A stretch of 64,000 nt of DNA from Lichenicola sp964236105 (GCA_964236105.1 CAXSBC010000003.1:124001-188000); one strand, 5' to 3'; shown: positions 37,018 to 46,459, counted from the stretch's first letter. Notes: generated from the letters alone by a model not told the origin. A program made the numbers and translations.

Positions 37018-37992
37018 ATGATCCAGACCATCAACAGCGTCGCGGTCATCGGTGCTGGCTACATGGGCGGCGGGATCGCGCAGTCGCTTGCCGCCGCCGG
37101 CATGACCGTGACCCTGGCCGACGCCTCGCCCGAGGTGACCAGGGCCGCCCTCGAGCGCCTGCTCCGCGAGGCGGGCGAGTTCGAGACGCAGGGGCTGTTT
37201 CCGGCCGGATCGGCCGAGACGATCAAGGCGAACCTCAGGGTGGCGGACTCGATCGAGGATGCCGTGCGCGACGTGGACTTCATCGAGGAGGCCGTCCCCG
37301 AGGTGCCGTCCATCAAGCACGAGGTGCTGCGCCGGATCTGCGCGGCCGCGCGGCCGGACGCGATCATCGGCACCAACACCTCCACCCTGCCGGTGAAGAC
37401 CCTGGCGCCCGCCGTGACCAATCCCGCGCGCTTCCTGACCGTGCATTTCAGCAACCCGGCCCCGTTCATCCCCGGCGTCGAGCTGGTGTCGGGCACCGAC
37501 ACCGATCCGGCCGTGATCCCGGTGGTCAAGGACATGCTCCGCCGCGCCAGGCGTTCGAGCGCCGAGGTGGCCGACGTGCCGGGCTTCGTGCTCAACCGCC
37601 TGCAGTATGTGCTGCTCAAGGAGGCCAACTCGATCGTCGAGGAGGGGATCGCCACCGCCCGGGACGTCGATACCATCGTGCGCTCCACCTTCGGCTTCCG
37701 GCTGCCGTTCTTCGGCCCGTTCGCGATCGCCGACATGGCCGGGCTCGACGTCTATGCCAACTGCTTCAAGACCTTCGAGAGCGCGTTCGGCGATCGGCTG
37801 GCGACGCCGGAGCTGCTGACGGCGCTGGTCGCGGACGGCGTGAAGAGCGGCGAGGGGTTCAACGGCACCTTCGATGCGGAGATGTCGGCCAGGCTGGTCG
37901 CCTATCGCAACAAGGCCTATGCGCGGATGGCGCAGCTGCTCGAGGAGCTCGGACCGTCGCCGATCGAGCAGATGGCCGCCCCCGCAGCCTGA
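37018..37992 (+). CDS. 3-hydroxyacyl-CoA-dehydrogenase-like oxidoreductase
   Basis: 324 residues: an N-terminal Rossmann domain with GAGYMGGG, the conserved NTSTLPV, catalytic HFSNPAP, and a C-terminal 3HCDH domain starting at PGFVLNRLQY. The family includes L-gulonate 3-dehydrogenase and carnitine dehydrogenase as well as fatty-acid enzymes. In this sugar operon it probably oxidises a polyol or sugar acid with NAD(P), supplying the keto group that the DhaK-type kinase needs. Last gene of the operon, 29 bp after the TIM-like gene. Confidence 0.85.
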   Translation: MIQTINSVAVIGAGYMGGGIAQSLAAAGMTVTLADASPEVTRAALERLLREAGEFETQGLFPAGSAETIKANLRVADSIEDAVRDVDFIEEAVPEVPSIKHEVLRRICAAARPDAIIGTNTSTLPVKTLAPAVTNPARFLTVHFSNPAPFIPGVELVSGTDTDPAVIPVVKDMLRRARRSSAEVADVPGFVLNRLQYVLLKEANSIVEEGIATARDVDTIVRSTFGFRLPFFGPFAIADMAGLDVYANCFKTFESAFGDRLATPELLTALVADGVKSGEGFNGTFDAEMSARLVAYRNKAYARMAQLLEELGPSPIEQMAAPAA

Positions 37993-37994
37993 CC

Positions 37995-38026
37995 GCGCCG
38001 CGCCGCCCGGAACGGCAGCGCGGCGC
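37995..38026. terminator. GC-rich hairpin between convergent operons
   Basis: A 9-bp stem GCGCCGCGC / GCGCGGCGC (37995-38003 and 38018-38026) with a 14-nt loop and no T tract, between the stop codons of the sugar operon and ssuD. It may be a bidirectional transcription brake. Confidence 0.3.
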
Positions 38027-38096
38027 CTGGATCAGCCGTGCCCGGTCGTATCCGCCGCCGGGCCTGCCGACCGTCCGGCTGCCGATGCTGCGCCGC

Positions 38097-39281
38097 CTAG
38101 ACCGACTTCGCAGGGGCTGCGACGTTGGCGATGACCTCGCCGAACGGGCCATGGTGCTCGGCGCCGCCGCGGCCCGATCCGGTCGTCGACCGCAGCGGCA
38201 GCAGCGGGAAGACGAGCTCGGCGAACCGGTAGCATTCCTCCAGGTGCGGATAGCCGGACAGGATGAACCGGTCGATGCCGAGCGCCATGTATTCCCGCAT
38301 GCGCGCCGCGACCTGTTCGGGACTGCCGACCAGCGCGGTGCCGGCGCCGCCACGCACGAGCCCGACGCCGGCCCACAGGTTCGGTGACACGACGAGCCTG
38401 TCGCGGCGTCCGCCATGCAGCTGCGCCATGCGCCGCTGGCCGACGCTGTCGTAGCGGCTGAAGGCCTGCTGGGCCATGGCGATGTCGTCGTCGCCGACGT
38501 GACGGATCAGCGCGTCGGCGGCAGCCCAGGCTTCCGTCTCGGTCTCGCGGACGATCACGTGCAGCCGGATGCCGAAGCGCATCGTCCGGCCGCGCGCGGC
38601 CGCGATCCGGCGCATCGAGGCGATCTTCTCGCCCACCGCGGCCGGCGGCTCGCCCCAGGTCAGGTAGACGTCGACATGCTCGGCGGCGACCGCCTGGCCG
38701 GCGGCCGAGGAGCCGCCGAAATACAGCGGCGGATGCGGGGTCTGCACCGGCGGGAACAGCAGGCTGCCGTTGCTGATGCGCAGATGATCGCCCTCGAAGT
38801 CGACCCGCTGGCCCGAGAGCAGCCGACGCCAGACCGTCAGATACTCGTCCGCGGCGGCGTAGCGGGTCTCGTGGTCGAGGAACACGCCGTCACCTTCGAG
38901 CTCCGCGGGATCGCCACCGACGACCACGTTCACCAGCAGCCTGCCGCCCGACAGCCGGTCGAAGCTGGCCGCCATCCGCGCCGTCATCGAGGGCTCCGAG
39001 AGTCCCGGCCTGATCGCCACCAGGAACCGGACGCGGCTGGTCAGGGGCAGCATCGCCGACGCGATCACCCAGCTATCCTCGCAGGATTTGCCGGTCGGCA
39101 GCAGCATGCCGTAGTAGCCGAGCTCGTCGGCGGCGCGCGCGATCTGGCTCAGATAGCCGAGCGTGACGTGGCGGGCGCCCACCTGCGAGGCGAGGTAGCG
39201 GCCGTCGCCATGCGTCGGCAGGAACCAGAGGACGTCGCAGGCGTCGGCCGCCTGCTCGTCGGCTACAGCGTGACCGTCCAT
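38097..39281 (-). CDS. ssuD: FMNH2-dependent alkanesulfonate monooxygenase
   Basis: Luciferase-like flavin enzyme that releases sulfite from alkanesulfonates. WFLPTHGDGRYL near the N-terminus, YYGMLLPTG, SGGRLLVNVVVGGD and PLYFGGSS are typical of SsuD. I start at ATG 39281 (AGAGGCGGGA upstream), 394 residues; ATGs at 39302 and 39314 are alternatives. It is divergent from ssuA. The flavin reductase SsuE is not in the window. Confidence 0.93.
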   Translation of the reverse strand: MDGHAVADEQAADACDVLWFLPTHGDGRYLASQVGARHVTLGYLSQIARAADELGYYGMLLPTGKSCEDSWVIASAMLPLTSRVRFLVAIRPGLSEPSMTARMAASFDRLSGGRLLVNVVVGGDPAELEGDGVFLDHETRYAAADEYLTVWRRLLSGQRVDFEGDHLRISNGSLLFPPVQTPHPPLYFGGSSAAGQAVAAEHVDVYLTWGEPPAAVGEKIASMRRIAAARGRTMRFGIRLHVIVRETETEAWAAADALIRHVGDDDIAMAQQAFSRYDSVGQRRMAQLHGGRRDRLVVSPNLWAGVGLVRGGAGTALVGSPEQVAARMREYMALGIDRFILSGYPHLEECYRFAELVFPLLPLRSTTGSGRGGAEHHGPFGEVIANVAAPAKSV

Positions 39282-39401
39282 TCCCGCCTCTTCGTCTCGC
39301 ATGCCTGACGCCATCTGCTAAACCACACCGGCTCTTGTCAATATCGACGATCTGCTGACAATGGGCTGTACTATGGCGATCCTGCGTCGGGAGAAGTGGA
39401 T

Positions 39402-40394
39402 ATGGGGTCGGGACCCGATCGTCTGAGCCTGTCGCGACGGCGGTTCCAGCTGGCGGCGCTCGCTGGCCTTGGAGCGGCTGCCGGTCTTGCCGGCGGCGAG
39501 GCCGGCCCGGCGCGGGCTGCCGGCGGACGCACCCTACGCATCGGTTACCAGCGCTATGGCACCCTGATCATTCTCAAGCATCTGGGGCTGCTCGAGACGG
39601 AACTGGCCAAGACCGGCGACGGCGTCGCCTGGTCGGAGTTTTCCGCCGGCCCGCAGATGCTGCAGGCGATGGGCGCCGGCGCGCTCGATTTCGGCATCAC
39701 CGGCGACACGCCGCCGATCTTCGCGCAGGCGGCACGTCCGGACGGGCTGGTCTATGTCGGGCACGAGCCGAAGGCGCCGTTCGGCGAGGCGATCGTCGTG
39801 GCGAAGGACAGCCCGATCCGCACCGTCGCCGATCTCAAGGGCAGGAGCGTCGCGCTCAACAAGGGCTCGAACGTCCATTGGCTGCTGCTGGCGGCGCTGG
39901 CCAAGGCCGGGCTGCAGGCGTCCGACATCCACCCGGTCTATCTGGTGCCGGCGGCCGGGCGGTCGGCCTTCGATACCGGCCGGGTCGATGCCTGGGCCAT
40001 CTGGGACCCGTATCTGTCGTCCGTGCAGACCATGTCGGGCGCCCGCGTCCTGGTCAGCGCGGACGGGGTGGTGGGCAACCGGCAGTTCTTCCTCGCCCGC
40101 CGGGCGTTCGCCGAGGCGCAGCCCGACCTGATCCGCCTGCTGCAGGCGCAGCTCGCGCAATCCGACAGCTGGGGCGACGCGCACAAGGACAGGGTCGCCG
40201 GCATGCTGGCGGCAGATACCGGCCTTCCGGTTCCCGTCGTCGCCAGGGCGGTCGGCCGGCTGACGTTCGGGATCAGGCCGTTGAGCCCGGACGTGGTGGC
40301 CGAGCAGCAGGCGATCGCCGATGCCTTCGCGGCGCAGGAGCTGATCCCAAGGCACGTCACCGTCGAAAACGCCGTCTGGCATCCGCCAGCCTGA
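39402..40394 (+). CDS. ssuA: Aliphatic sulfonate ABC transporter substrate-binding protein
   Basis: 330 residues. The N-terminus SLSRRRFQLAAL with a hydrophobic stretch and ARA cleavage site resembles a twin-arginine signal. The mature part is an SsuA/NMT1-type binding protein (IGYQRYGTLIILK, ITGDTPPIFAQAA, LNKGSNVHWLL, WAIWDPYL). I use ATG 39402 with GGGAG upstream. It points toward the convergent ssuB, an unusual split arrangement. Confidence 0.92.
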   Translation: MGSGPDRLSLSRRRFQLAALAGLGAAAGLAGGEAGPARAAGGRTLRIGYQRYGTLIILKHLGLLETELAKTGDGVAWSEFSAGPQMLQAMGAGALDFGITGDTPPIFAQAARPDGLVYVGHEPKAPFGEAIVVAKDSPIRTVADLKGRSVALNKGSNVHWLLLAALAKAGLQASDIHPVYLVPAAGRSAFDTGRVDAWAIWDPYLSSVQTMSGARVLVSADGVVGNRQFFLARRAFAEAQPDLIRLLQAQLAQSDSWGDAHKDRVAGMLAADTGLPVPVVARAVGRLTFGIRPLSPDVVAEQQAIADAFAAQELIPRHVTVENAVWHPPA

Positions 40395-40413
40395 GGCGCC
40401 GCCGCGAGGACGG

Positions 40414-41133
40414 CTAGGCCTGCTCGTCGACATCCAGCGCCGTCAGCAGCGTCCTGCGGGCGGCGGCGAAGCCGGGCTCGTCATGCCGCCTGGGGCGCGC
40501 GAGATCGATCGGCAGGTCGCTGCGGATCCTGCCCCGATCCAGCACCACCGCCCGGTCGCCGAGCAGCAGCGCCTCGTCCACGTCGTGGGTCACCAGCAGC
40601 ACCGCGCAGTGATGCGTCTGCCAGAGGGCCGCGACCATGACCTGCATGCGAAGCCGCGTGAGCGCGTCGAGGCTGGCGAACGGCTCGTCCAGCAGCAGGA
40701 ACTCCGGCTCGCGCACCAGCGCGCGGGCGATGCCGACGCGCTGCGCCTCGCCGCCCGACAGGGTCAGCGGCCAGGCATCGAGCCGGTGGCCGAGCCCGAC
40801 CTCCTCCAGGGCCGCGACCGCGCAGGCCCTGGCGTCGGGCCCGTCGAGCCCGAGCGCCACGTTCTGCCAGACCTTGCGCCAGGGCAGCAGGCGGCTTTCC
40901 TGGAACACCACCGACACGGTGCGCGGCACCACGACCACCCCGTCCTGCACCGGATCCAGCCCGGCCAGGGTGCGCAGCAGCGTCGTCTTACCCGAGCCGC
41001 TGCGGCCCAGCAATGCCACGAACTCGCCGCGGCCGATGCTGAGGTCGAGCCCGTCCAGCACCGCGGGGCCGCCGAAGCGCCGGGTCAGGCTTTCGATGCG
41101 GATCGCGGGGTCCGGACGGTGCAGCACCGTCAT
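40414..41133 (-). CDS. ssuB: Aliphatic sulfonate ABC transporter ATPase
   Basis: 239 residues with Walker A GRSGSGKTT, signature LSGGEAQR, Walker B FLLLDEPFASLD and H-loop THD. VFQESRLLPWRKVWQNV is typical of the SsuB/TauB group. Start overlaps the ssuC stop (ATGA). Together with ssuC and ssuA it imports sulfonates for SsuD. Confidence 0.92.
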   Translation of the reverse strand: MTVLHRPDPAIRIESLTRRFGGPAVLDGLDLSIGRGEFVALLGRSGSGKTTLLRTLAGLDPVQDGVVVVPRTVSVVFQESRLLPWRKVWQNVALGLDGPDARACAVAALEEVGLGHRLDAWPLTLSGGEAQRVGIARALVREPEFLLLDEPFASLDALTRLRMQVMVAALWQTHHCAVLLVTHDVDEALLLGDRAVVLDRGRIRSDLPIDLARPRRHDEPGFAAARRTLLTALDVDEQA

Positions 41134-42014
41134 GGGCGCGAGCCCAGCCCGCGCTGCGACGGCCGCCAGGCCAGCAGCACGCGCTCCAGCAAACGCACCG
41201 CCTGGTCGCTCAGCAGGCCGAACCCCGCATAGATCACCAGGCCCAGCAGGATGATGTCGGTGCGCAGGAAATCCTGCGCGTCCATCATCATGTGGCCGAT
41301 GCCCGAGCTGGCATTCACCTGTTCCGCCACCACCAGCATGAGCCAGGAGATGCCGACGGCGTAGCGCAAGCCCACGAGCAGGTCCGGCAGCGCGCCCGGC
41401 AGCAGCACATGCCGGATCGTCTGCAGCGGCGACAGGCCGAGGGTGCGGCTCATCTCCAGCAGCTTCGGGTCGACGGTGCGCAGACCCTTGAACAGATTGA
41501 GATAGATCGGGAACAGCGCGCCGAGCGCCACCAGCCCGACCTTCGGCGTCTCGCCGATGCCGAACCAGAGGATGAACAGCGGCACCAGCGCCAGGGCGGG
41601 CAGGGTGCGCAGCATCTGCATCGGCGCATCGATGATGTCCTCGCCCAGCCGCGACAGCCCCGCGAGCAGCGCCAGGGTCACGCCGCCCGCGACGGCCAGA
41701 ACGAAGCCGCTGCCGGCGCGGAGCAGCGAGACCAGCAGGTTGTGCGGCAGCGTCCCGTCCAGGGTCAGGGTGCGGGCGGTCATCAGGATCTGCAGCGGCG
41801 AGGCGAGGGTCTGCGGCGAGACCAGCCCGGACCAGGCGACGAGTTGCCAGAGCGTCAGGATCAGCAGCGGCGAGCCGAGGCGACGCAGCCTGTGCAGCCG
41901 GGCGATCCAGGCAGCCCGGCCACGCGCGGTGCCGGGCGATCCCTGGCGTCCGCCGGCCGCCTGCGGCGTCGGCGTCATGAGGCGCAGAGCCGGGGCGTTC
42001 GTCACGTCAAGCAT
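41130..42014 (-). CDS. ssuC: Aliphatic sulfonate ABC transporter permease
   Basis: 294 residues, about six helices, binding-protein-dependent permease of the SsuC/TauC family. The EAA-like coupling loop is MSRTLGLSPLQTIRHVLLPGALPDLLVGL. The N-terminal 45 residues are polar and variable. Translationally coupled to ssuB. Confidence 0.92.
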   Translation of the reverse strand: MLDVTNAPALRLMTPTPQAAGGRQGSPGTARGRAAWIARLHRLRRLGSPLLILTLWQLVAWSGLVSPQTLASPLQILMTARTLTLDGTLPHNLLVSLLRAGSGFVLAVAGGVTLALLAGLSRLGEDIIDAPMQMLRTLPALALVPLFILWFGIGETPKVGLVALGALFPIYLNLFKGLRTVDPKLLEMSRTLGLSPLQTIRHVLLPGALPDLLVGLRYAVGISWLMLVVAEQVNASSGIGHMMMDAQDFLRTDIILLGLVIYAGFGLLSDQAVRLLERVLLAWRPSQRGLGSRP

Positions 42015-42316
42015 CTGTCACGATCCCCAAGGGGCGCCGGGCACAGTCCGGAGGCATCGAGGAATGCACGAGGCCTGTGCCGTCGTCAAACTAAGCACGC
42101 GTCTCCGTCGTTGTTTTATGGTCGAGCTGGATCGAAAATCACAGCAACTTATGGTGTTGACGGGAGACAGGCCGGGCACTGGAAGCGATCGTACCCTCCC
42201 CGCGGTCGCGAATATGCATGGGTCAACCGGTGAATGCGGCCTGCACCGGCCGGCACGGGACACGGACGGGGCCCTGGTCCGGTCGCCGCGGTGTCCGCCC
42301 GCCGGGACCTCGGCCG
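42015..42316. other. Intergenic region upstream of ssuCB
   Basis: About 300 bp between ssuC and the FAD protein, both on the minus strand. It presumably contains the ssuCB promoter. It includes an AT-rich stretch around 42100-42170, but I could not assign boxes with confidence. Confidence 0.4.
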
Positions 42317-43750
42317 CTAGGCGGTCGGGACGATGGCGACCGCCGGTCGGATCAGCGCGGCCAGCTGCCCCGCCAGGAACTCCGCCTGCTGACGGATATC
42401 CGGGACTGCCGTCATCTCCCAGAACGTGCCCCTGGTCACCGGGCCGACCGCGAACAGGCGGCGGGAGATCGAGCCGTTCTGGCTGAGCAGGGCGCAGTTC
42501 GCGGTGACGTCGAGGCCGAGGCAGAGCGGATCGGGACGGATCAGCCCCTTGCTCAGCAGCGTGCGGACCAGGGTGTCGCGGATGCGGCTGTAGTCCGCGT
42601 CCGGTCCGGCGCAGTTGATCACGCGGCCGACCGTCACGCTGTCGAGCCCGTCCTGGAAGCGCGGACGGAAGACGACCTCGACCGGGCCGCCGGCCCTGTC
42701 CTGCCGGTAGGAGCGGATGCGGCCGGCGCGGATGCTCAGCTGCCCGCTGGCCCGGGCTGCCGCGATCCGGTCGGCGACCGGCCCCGAGATGCGGTGGCGA
42801 TGCGTGTCCCACCAGGGCCGCAGGTGACGCAGGAAGCGCTGCCGGTCCTTGACGCACATGGCCTGCCAGAGCTCGGTGGTGATCGGCCGGATCTCGTCGA
42901 TCACCGCGTGCCAGCTGCCGCCGGCGGCGATCTGGCTGGCGCCGCTGGCCCGCAGCGCGCGGGTGAGCGCGTTCAGCCGTGTCGGGAACGCGTCGGTTTC
43001 CGGCAGCGCGGTGGCACCCGGCGCGGAGTGTCGATGCGGCAGCAGGCCGCGTCGCGACAGGGCGGTGATCTGGCCGCGATGGCCCTGGTCGAGCAGCGAC
43101 ACGACGGTGTCGATCGTCGTCAGTCCGGTGCCGATCAGCAGCACCGGCAGGTCCGGATCGAGTTCGGCCAGGGTGTCCGGCGCCCATGGGTCCGGCTTGT
43201 AGGCGGGCTGGTCGTAGAAGGACGGATCGGCGACCGGCGGCGGGGCAGGGGGGAAGTTGCCGATCCCCAGCACCACGCGATCGGCGCGGACGGTGCGGTT
43301 GCGATCGAGCACGAGGGTGAGGCCGCCGCCGTCGCGTGTCGTCCCGCCGAGCACGATGTCGGTCACGTCGCCGCGTATGAGCTCGAGCTGATCCCGTCGT
43401 TCGGGCACCTTCATCTCGACATTCAGCAGATGCCGGATGTAGCGGCCGAACATGCGCCGGGGCACGAAGGTGCCGGCATTCGGCGAGATGCCGCACATCT
43501 CCGCTGCAGGCAGCCCCTGCAGCCAGTGCAGGAAGTCGAGCGGACGCTGATGGAAGGCGCTCATCTTGCCGGCCGGCACATTCAGCAGATGGCTGGAATT
43601 GCCGGTGGAATAGGCCGGGCCGCGCCCGAACTGCGCGTTACGCTCGATCAGCACGACCCTGGTGTGCGGCGGACAACGCTGCAGAAGATGCAACGCCAGC
43701 AGGGTGCCGCTGAAGCCGGCACCGATGATGGCGATCGTGGGCGTGACCAT
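42317..43750 (-). CDS. FAD/NAD(P)-binding protein (HI0933-/FAD-NAD-binding 9 family)
   Basis: 477 residues starting at ATG 43750. GAGFSGTLLALHLL is the FAD-binding Rossmann motif; NVPAGKMSAF and FVPRRMFGRYIRHLL belong to the FAD_NAD_binding_9 family. A second dinucleotide site, VLLIGTGLTTID, lies mid-protein. Such proteins are predicted flavin oxidoreductases or hydroxyacylglutathione-type side enzymes; the substrate is unknown. It sits next to the sulfonate genes, but a link is not shown. Confidence 0.85.
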   Translation of the reverse strand: MVTPTIAIIGAGFSGTLLALHLLQRCPPHTRVVLIERNAQFGRGPAYSTGNSSHLLNVPAGKMSAFHQRPLDFLHWLQGLPAAEMCGISPNAGTFVPRRMFGRYIRHLLNVEMKVPERRDQLELIRGDVTDIVLGGTTRDGGGLTLVLDRNRTVRADRVVLGIGNFPPAPPPVADPSFYDQPAYKPDPWAPDTLAELDPDLPVLLIGTGLTTIDTVVSLLDQGHRGQITALSRRGLLPHRHSAPGATALPETDAFPTRLNALTRALRASGASQIAAGGSWHAVIDEIRPITTELWQAMCVKDRQRFLRHLRPWWDTHRHRISGPVADRIAAARASGQLSIRAGRIRSYRQDRAGGPVEVVFRPRFQDGLDSVTVGRVINCAGPDADYSRIRDTLVRTLLSKGLIRPDPLCLGLDVTANCALLSQNGSISRRLFAVGPVTRGTFWEMTAVPDIRQQAEFLAGQLAALIRPAVAIVPTA

Positions 43751-44900
43751 ATCCAATTGCTAGCCCCGGTAAAACAGCCAGGACTAGAGCCTCCCTTGAC
43801 GGCTGTCGCAAGTGCGGGTGCCCGGATGAAGCGCATGCCCTCGACAAGCAAACCGATGGTCATGACAATATCTGATTGTCAGGCAAGCGACTGCGAGGAT
43901 ACCGGCGACCAGAGCCCGGATTGACCGGTCCGGCCCGGCTGGGCGGCACCGACGTGAACGGCAGGACGCCCGCGGGAAGGTTGTCGCCGTTCCCGCGCCG
44001 GTGCGACTGCAGTCGGCGGGTCGCGACAACCAGCCCGTCACGATCGGCGGCGCCACGCGGACGCCCAGGCTCGTCGGCGGTCGCAGGCGGAGGTGCCGGC
44101 GTTGGTCGCGGTGGCGGTCACCGCCCGGTCGATGTCGTCGGACAGGGTGACCGGAAAGCTCGCCTCAAACGTGAGGCAGTCTTTCCTGGGGACGCTGGTG
44201 CATCGTGCCATAGGGGTTGTCCAGGAACCGCTCCAGCCTGCGCCATGCACAGCACGGGCAACGACGCCGTCGAGGCGCCGGTCGGAATGGCCGACGGGGA
44301 TGCAGCATTGTCAGCAGACATGCGCGGGTGGCGTGGCCGCAGGGAATTACATCGACGCGATCAGCCTGCGCATGACCGTAACGGCGTCGGCGACAGACGT
44401 GGCGCCGGGGAAAGCTGTCGTTCGAGGATTACGACAGGTTGACGTGGTCGTTGCGATGAACCGGCGCCTTGCTGCCGAGCGTGCAGCCCGCGAGCTGACA
44501 GCATCCGCGTGTCCGCCCGCCAGGATCTCGTCGCGGGCCTGCGCGATCAGCGCATGGACGCCATCGTCCAGACGTCCGCTTACATGGTTCGCGTTCGCGC
44601 CTACCCTTTCTGAGGATCGCACAGGCCGTACTTATCCCGGCCGGCACCAGCACGGTGCCGATGCTGACACGCTCCAGTGCAGCGTCGGGTCTGCGCGCGC
44701 CAAAGGGCGCGGATGGAGATCGGACGACGTTCGCCTCCTCCGATCGCGATCTGGGCTAGCAGGATGACGCCCGGCTTGGCATCGAGATCGGTGGGCCACG
44801 GCATGACCTGTCCGGCGCAGGACGCATCGGTCGTTCAGCCCGACCGGCAAGCGATCCGATGTGCCTGCTGCCAAATGGAGTGCCGCTCGGCGATCTTCCG

Positions 44901-45110
44901 TCAGCGATGTCTCACGGTGAATGCGTTCCGCCAACCACGATCGTCGTCGATGCGATTCAGGCTGTTGTATCGCGCGCAGGACTGCATCGAGGCTGCCTCT
45001 CGCTCCCGCCTCAGATGATCGATCAGACGATCGATTTTGGAGTTGTTGCTCTCGCTCAGCACGAGCAGGTCATGGGCCAGACGTTGCAGATCGTTGTGCA
45101 TGGTCATCAT
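44901..45110 (-). CDS. Small hypothetical protein with helical N-terminus
   Basis: 69 codons with three nearby ATGs at the start and GCGGAAG just upstream. The first half (LQRLAHDLLVLSESNNSKIDR) has a regular leucine spacing suggesting an amphipathic or coiled-coil helix. No family recognised. It directly follows the methyltransferase remnant, so it could also be part of the decayed DNA. Confidence 0.3.
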   Translation of the reverse strand: MMTMHNDLQRLAHDLLVLSESNNSKIDRLIDHLRREREAASMQSCARYNSLNRIDDDRGWRNAFTVRHR

Positions 45111-45514
45111 CTTCCGCTGGCAAGGGTGTTGCGCAGCATGACGGGTGCCGCGTGATCAATGAGATCGGGCTCGGATGTGCAGAACTGTCGAGGCGAGCGC
45201 GAGAGGTGTTGAAGGCCGGCTTCCTCGTCATCGGGCGTGCGCAAGGCGGCCGCCGCAGCAGTGGACAATCCCGCCAGTTTGACCATCGCCGGAGACAGGT
45301 CGACGCCGCGGGCGGCGATACGGGTGACGTCCAACTGTCCCGCTCGCTCGATGCTCCGACAGGGCCATGTTCTGGAACCGCAACCGACATCCGCGATGCG
45401 GTGTCTCTGCGCAATCCTCACCGTTGGACCGACGGTGTCGCAGGCAGACACTGCCTCGTCGGAAGAACCGAGCACTGGTGCGGCAGGTTCAGAAGGACGG
45501 TTCTGGAACGACAT
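45107..45514 (-). pseudogene. Remnant of a class I SAM-dependent methyltransferase
   Basis: The frame contains RIADVGCGSRTW, close to methyltransferase motif I (DVGCGSGT), and about 25 residues later GVDLSPAMVKLA, which matches the acidic-loop motif after strand 2. The glycine of motif I is Arg and the rest of the domain is missing or out of frame. I read it as a decayed gene; a divergent short protein is less likely. Confidence 0.35.
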
Positions 45515-45889
45515 GGACGCCTGGATCGACGTGTCCTGTCCGGATCGGACACGACGTTCGCCGGAGATCGGCGTTTTCAGATAAAAATGCCATATGGATC
45601 AGGTCGCGTCTCGTAAGCGGCCCGTAAAAGGCAAGCTTCCATCGGCGTCACGCCTTGCCATCTTGCCCGGAGCCGGATGATCCGGACGGCGTCGGCCGCC
45701 GACATGTCTGATCTTCACACAGGAACAGCGGTTCGCCGATGCCGTCCCTGCGCCGAAGAGGCAGCGGCCTTTGTCTCCATCACGTCTGCAAGATGGCAGC
45801 GTCGCGACCGGCTTCTGATCCGGGCCAATCCACTGGCTCAGGCTCGTCGACGCACGACGCGGTCCGTGCCTTGAACGGCAGCGGCGGTC

Positions 45890-46459
45890 TCAGGGACCGA
45901 TCCAGTCCGCGTCAATGGTGGCTGGCGTGAAACGGCCATAGGCGCGCGTCTGCCGGCCCTCCGGACCCAGCAACAGCGCATCGACGCTGGTCAGGGAGAC
46001 GAGGATGACGGTGAACTGCTGGAACTGCTCGTTGGGGGACAGGTGGGACTGGTCCGCCGGCTCCGGAAGAAGGCTACCGGGCTCGGTGCGAAGGCCATAG
46101 GCACTGCGGGCGTTCGACGACAGCGTGTCCCAGCGCGCGCGCGCGACGTCGTCAGCGCGATGGAGACGGGCCGATCCCTCGAAACGCAGCTGGAGATGAT
46201 CGGCGGCCGACCAGGCAAGCAGGGAGACCCGGCCGTCACGGGCAATGTCGCGAGCCTTGCCGGCCCGTGCGTCGGTGTGCATCTCGGCGCAGGCCTGGGC
46301 GCGCTCGAAACCACGCAGGACCAGCGTCCGGAGACCCGGGTGTCCCTGCGGGGACAGGGTCGCCAGCTGGATGTTGCGAAGATCCGACTTGGAGTCGTGC
46401 AACGCGCTCTCGAGCGCTGAGAGACCGGTTTGGATGAATTCGACCGCTGACGTGTTCAT
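45890..46459 (-). CDS. Pyridoxamine 5'-phosphate oxidase-like FMN-binding protein
   Basis: 189 residues from ATG 46459. The split-barrel pattern LRNIQLATLSPQGHPGLRTLVLRGF, followed by ARDGRVSLLAWS and LQLRFEGSARLH, fits the PNPOx-like family (Alr4036 type). It probably binds FMN; the substrate is unknown. The start has a poor ribosome binding site and the frame is open for 59 codons upstream, so the start is uncertain. Confidence 0.75.
   Translation of the reverse strand: MNTSAVEFIQTGLSALESALHDSKSDLRNIQLATLSPQGHPGLRTLVLRGFERAQACAEMHTDARAGKARDIARDGRVSLLAWSAADHLQLRFEGSARLHRADDVARARWDTLSSNARSAYGLRTEPGSLLPEPADQSHLSPNEQFQQFTVILVSLTSVDALLLGPEGRQTRAYGRFTPATIDADWIGP

Larger units (their letters stand above)
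43751..45889. other. 2.1-kb region of low coding signal with gene remnants
   Basis: No intact gene of normal length is convincing here. The frames are broken often, and codon-position bias shifts between frames. A minus-strand fragment at 44118-44250 changes frame twice within 60 codons and reads like a decayed protein. The clearer remnants (a methyltransferase piece and one small frame) are listed separately. The region looks like decayed accessory DNA. Confidence 0.5.

Noticed and set aside
39315..39341. ssuD promoter (TTGACA on the minus strand at 39341-39336)
   Set aside because: The best -10 candidate lies only 15 bp away and matches poorly, so I did not list it.
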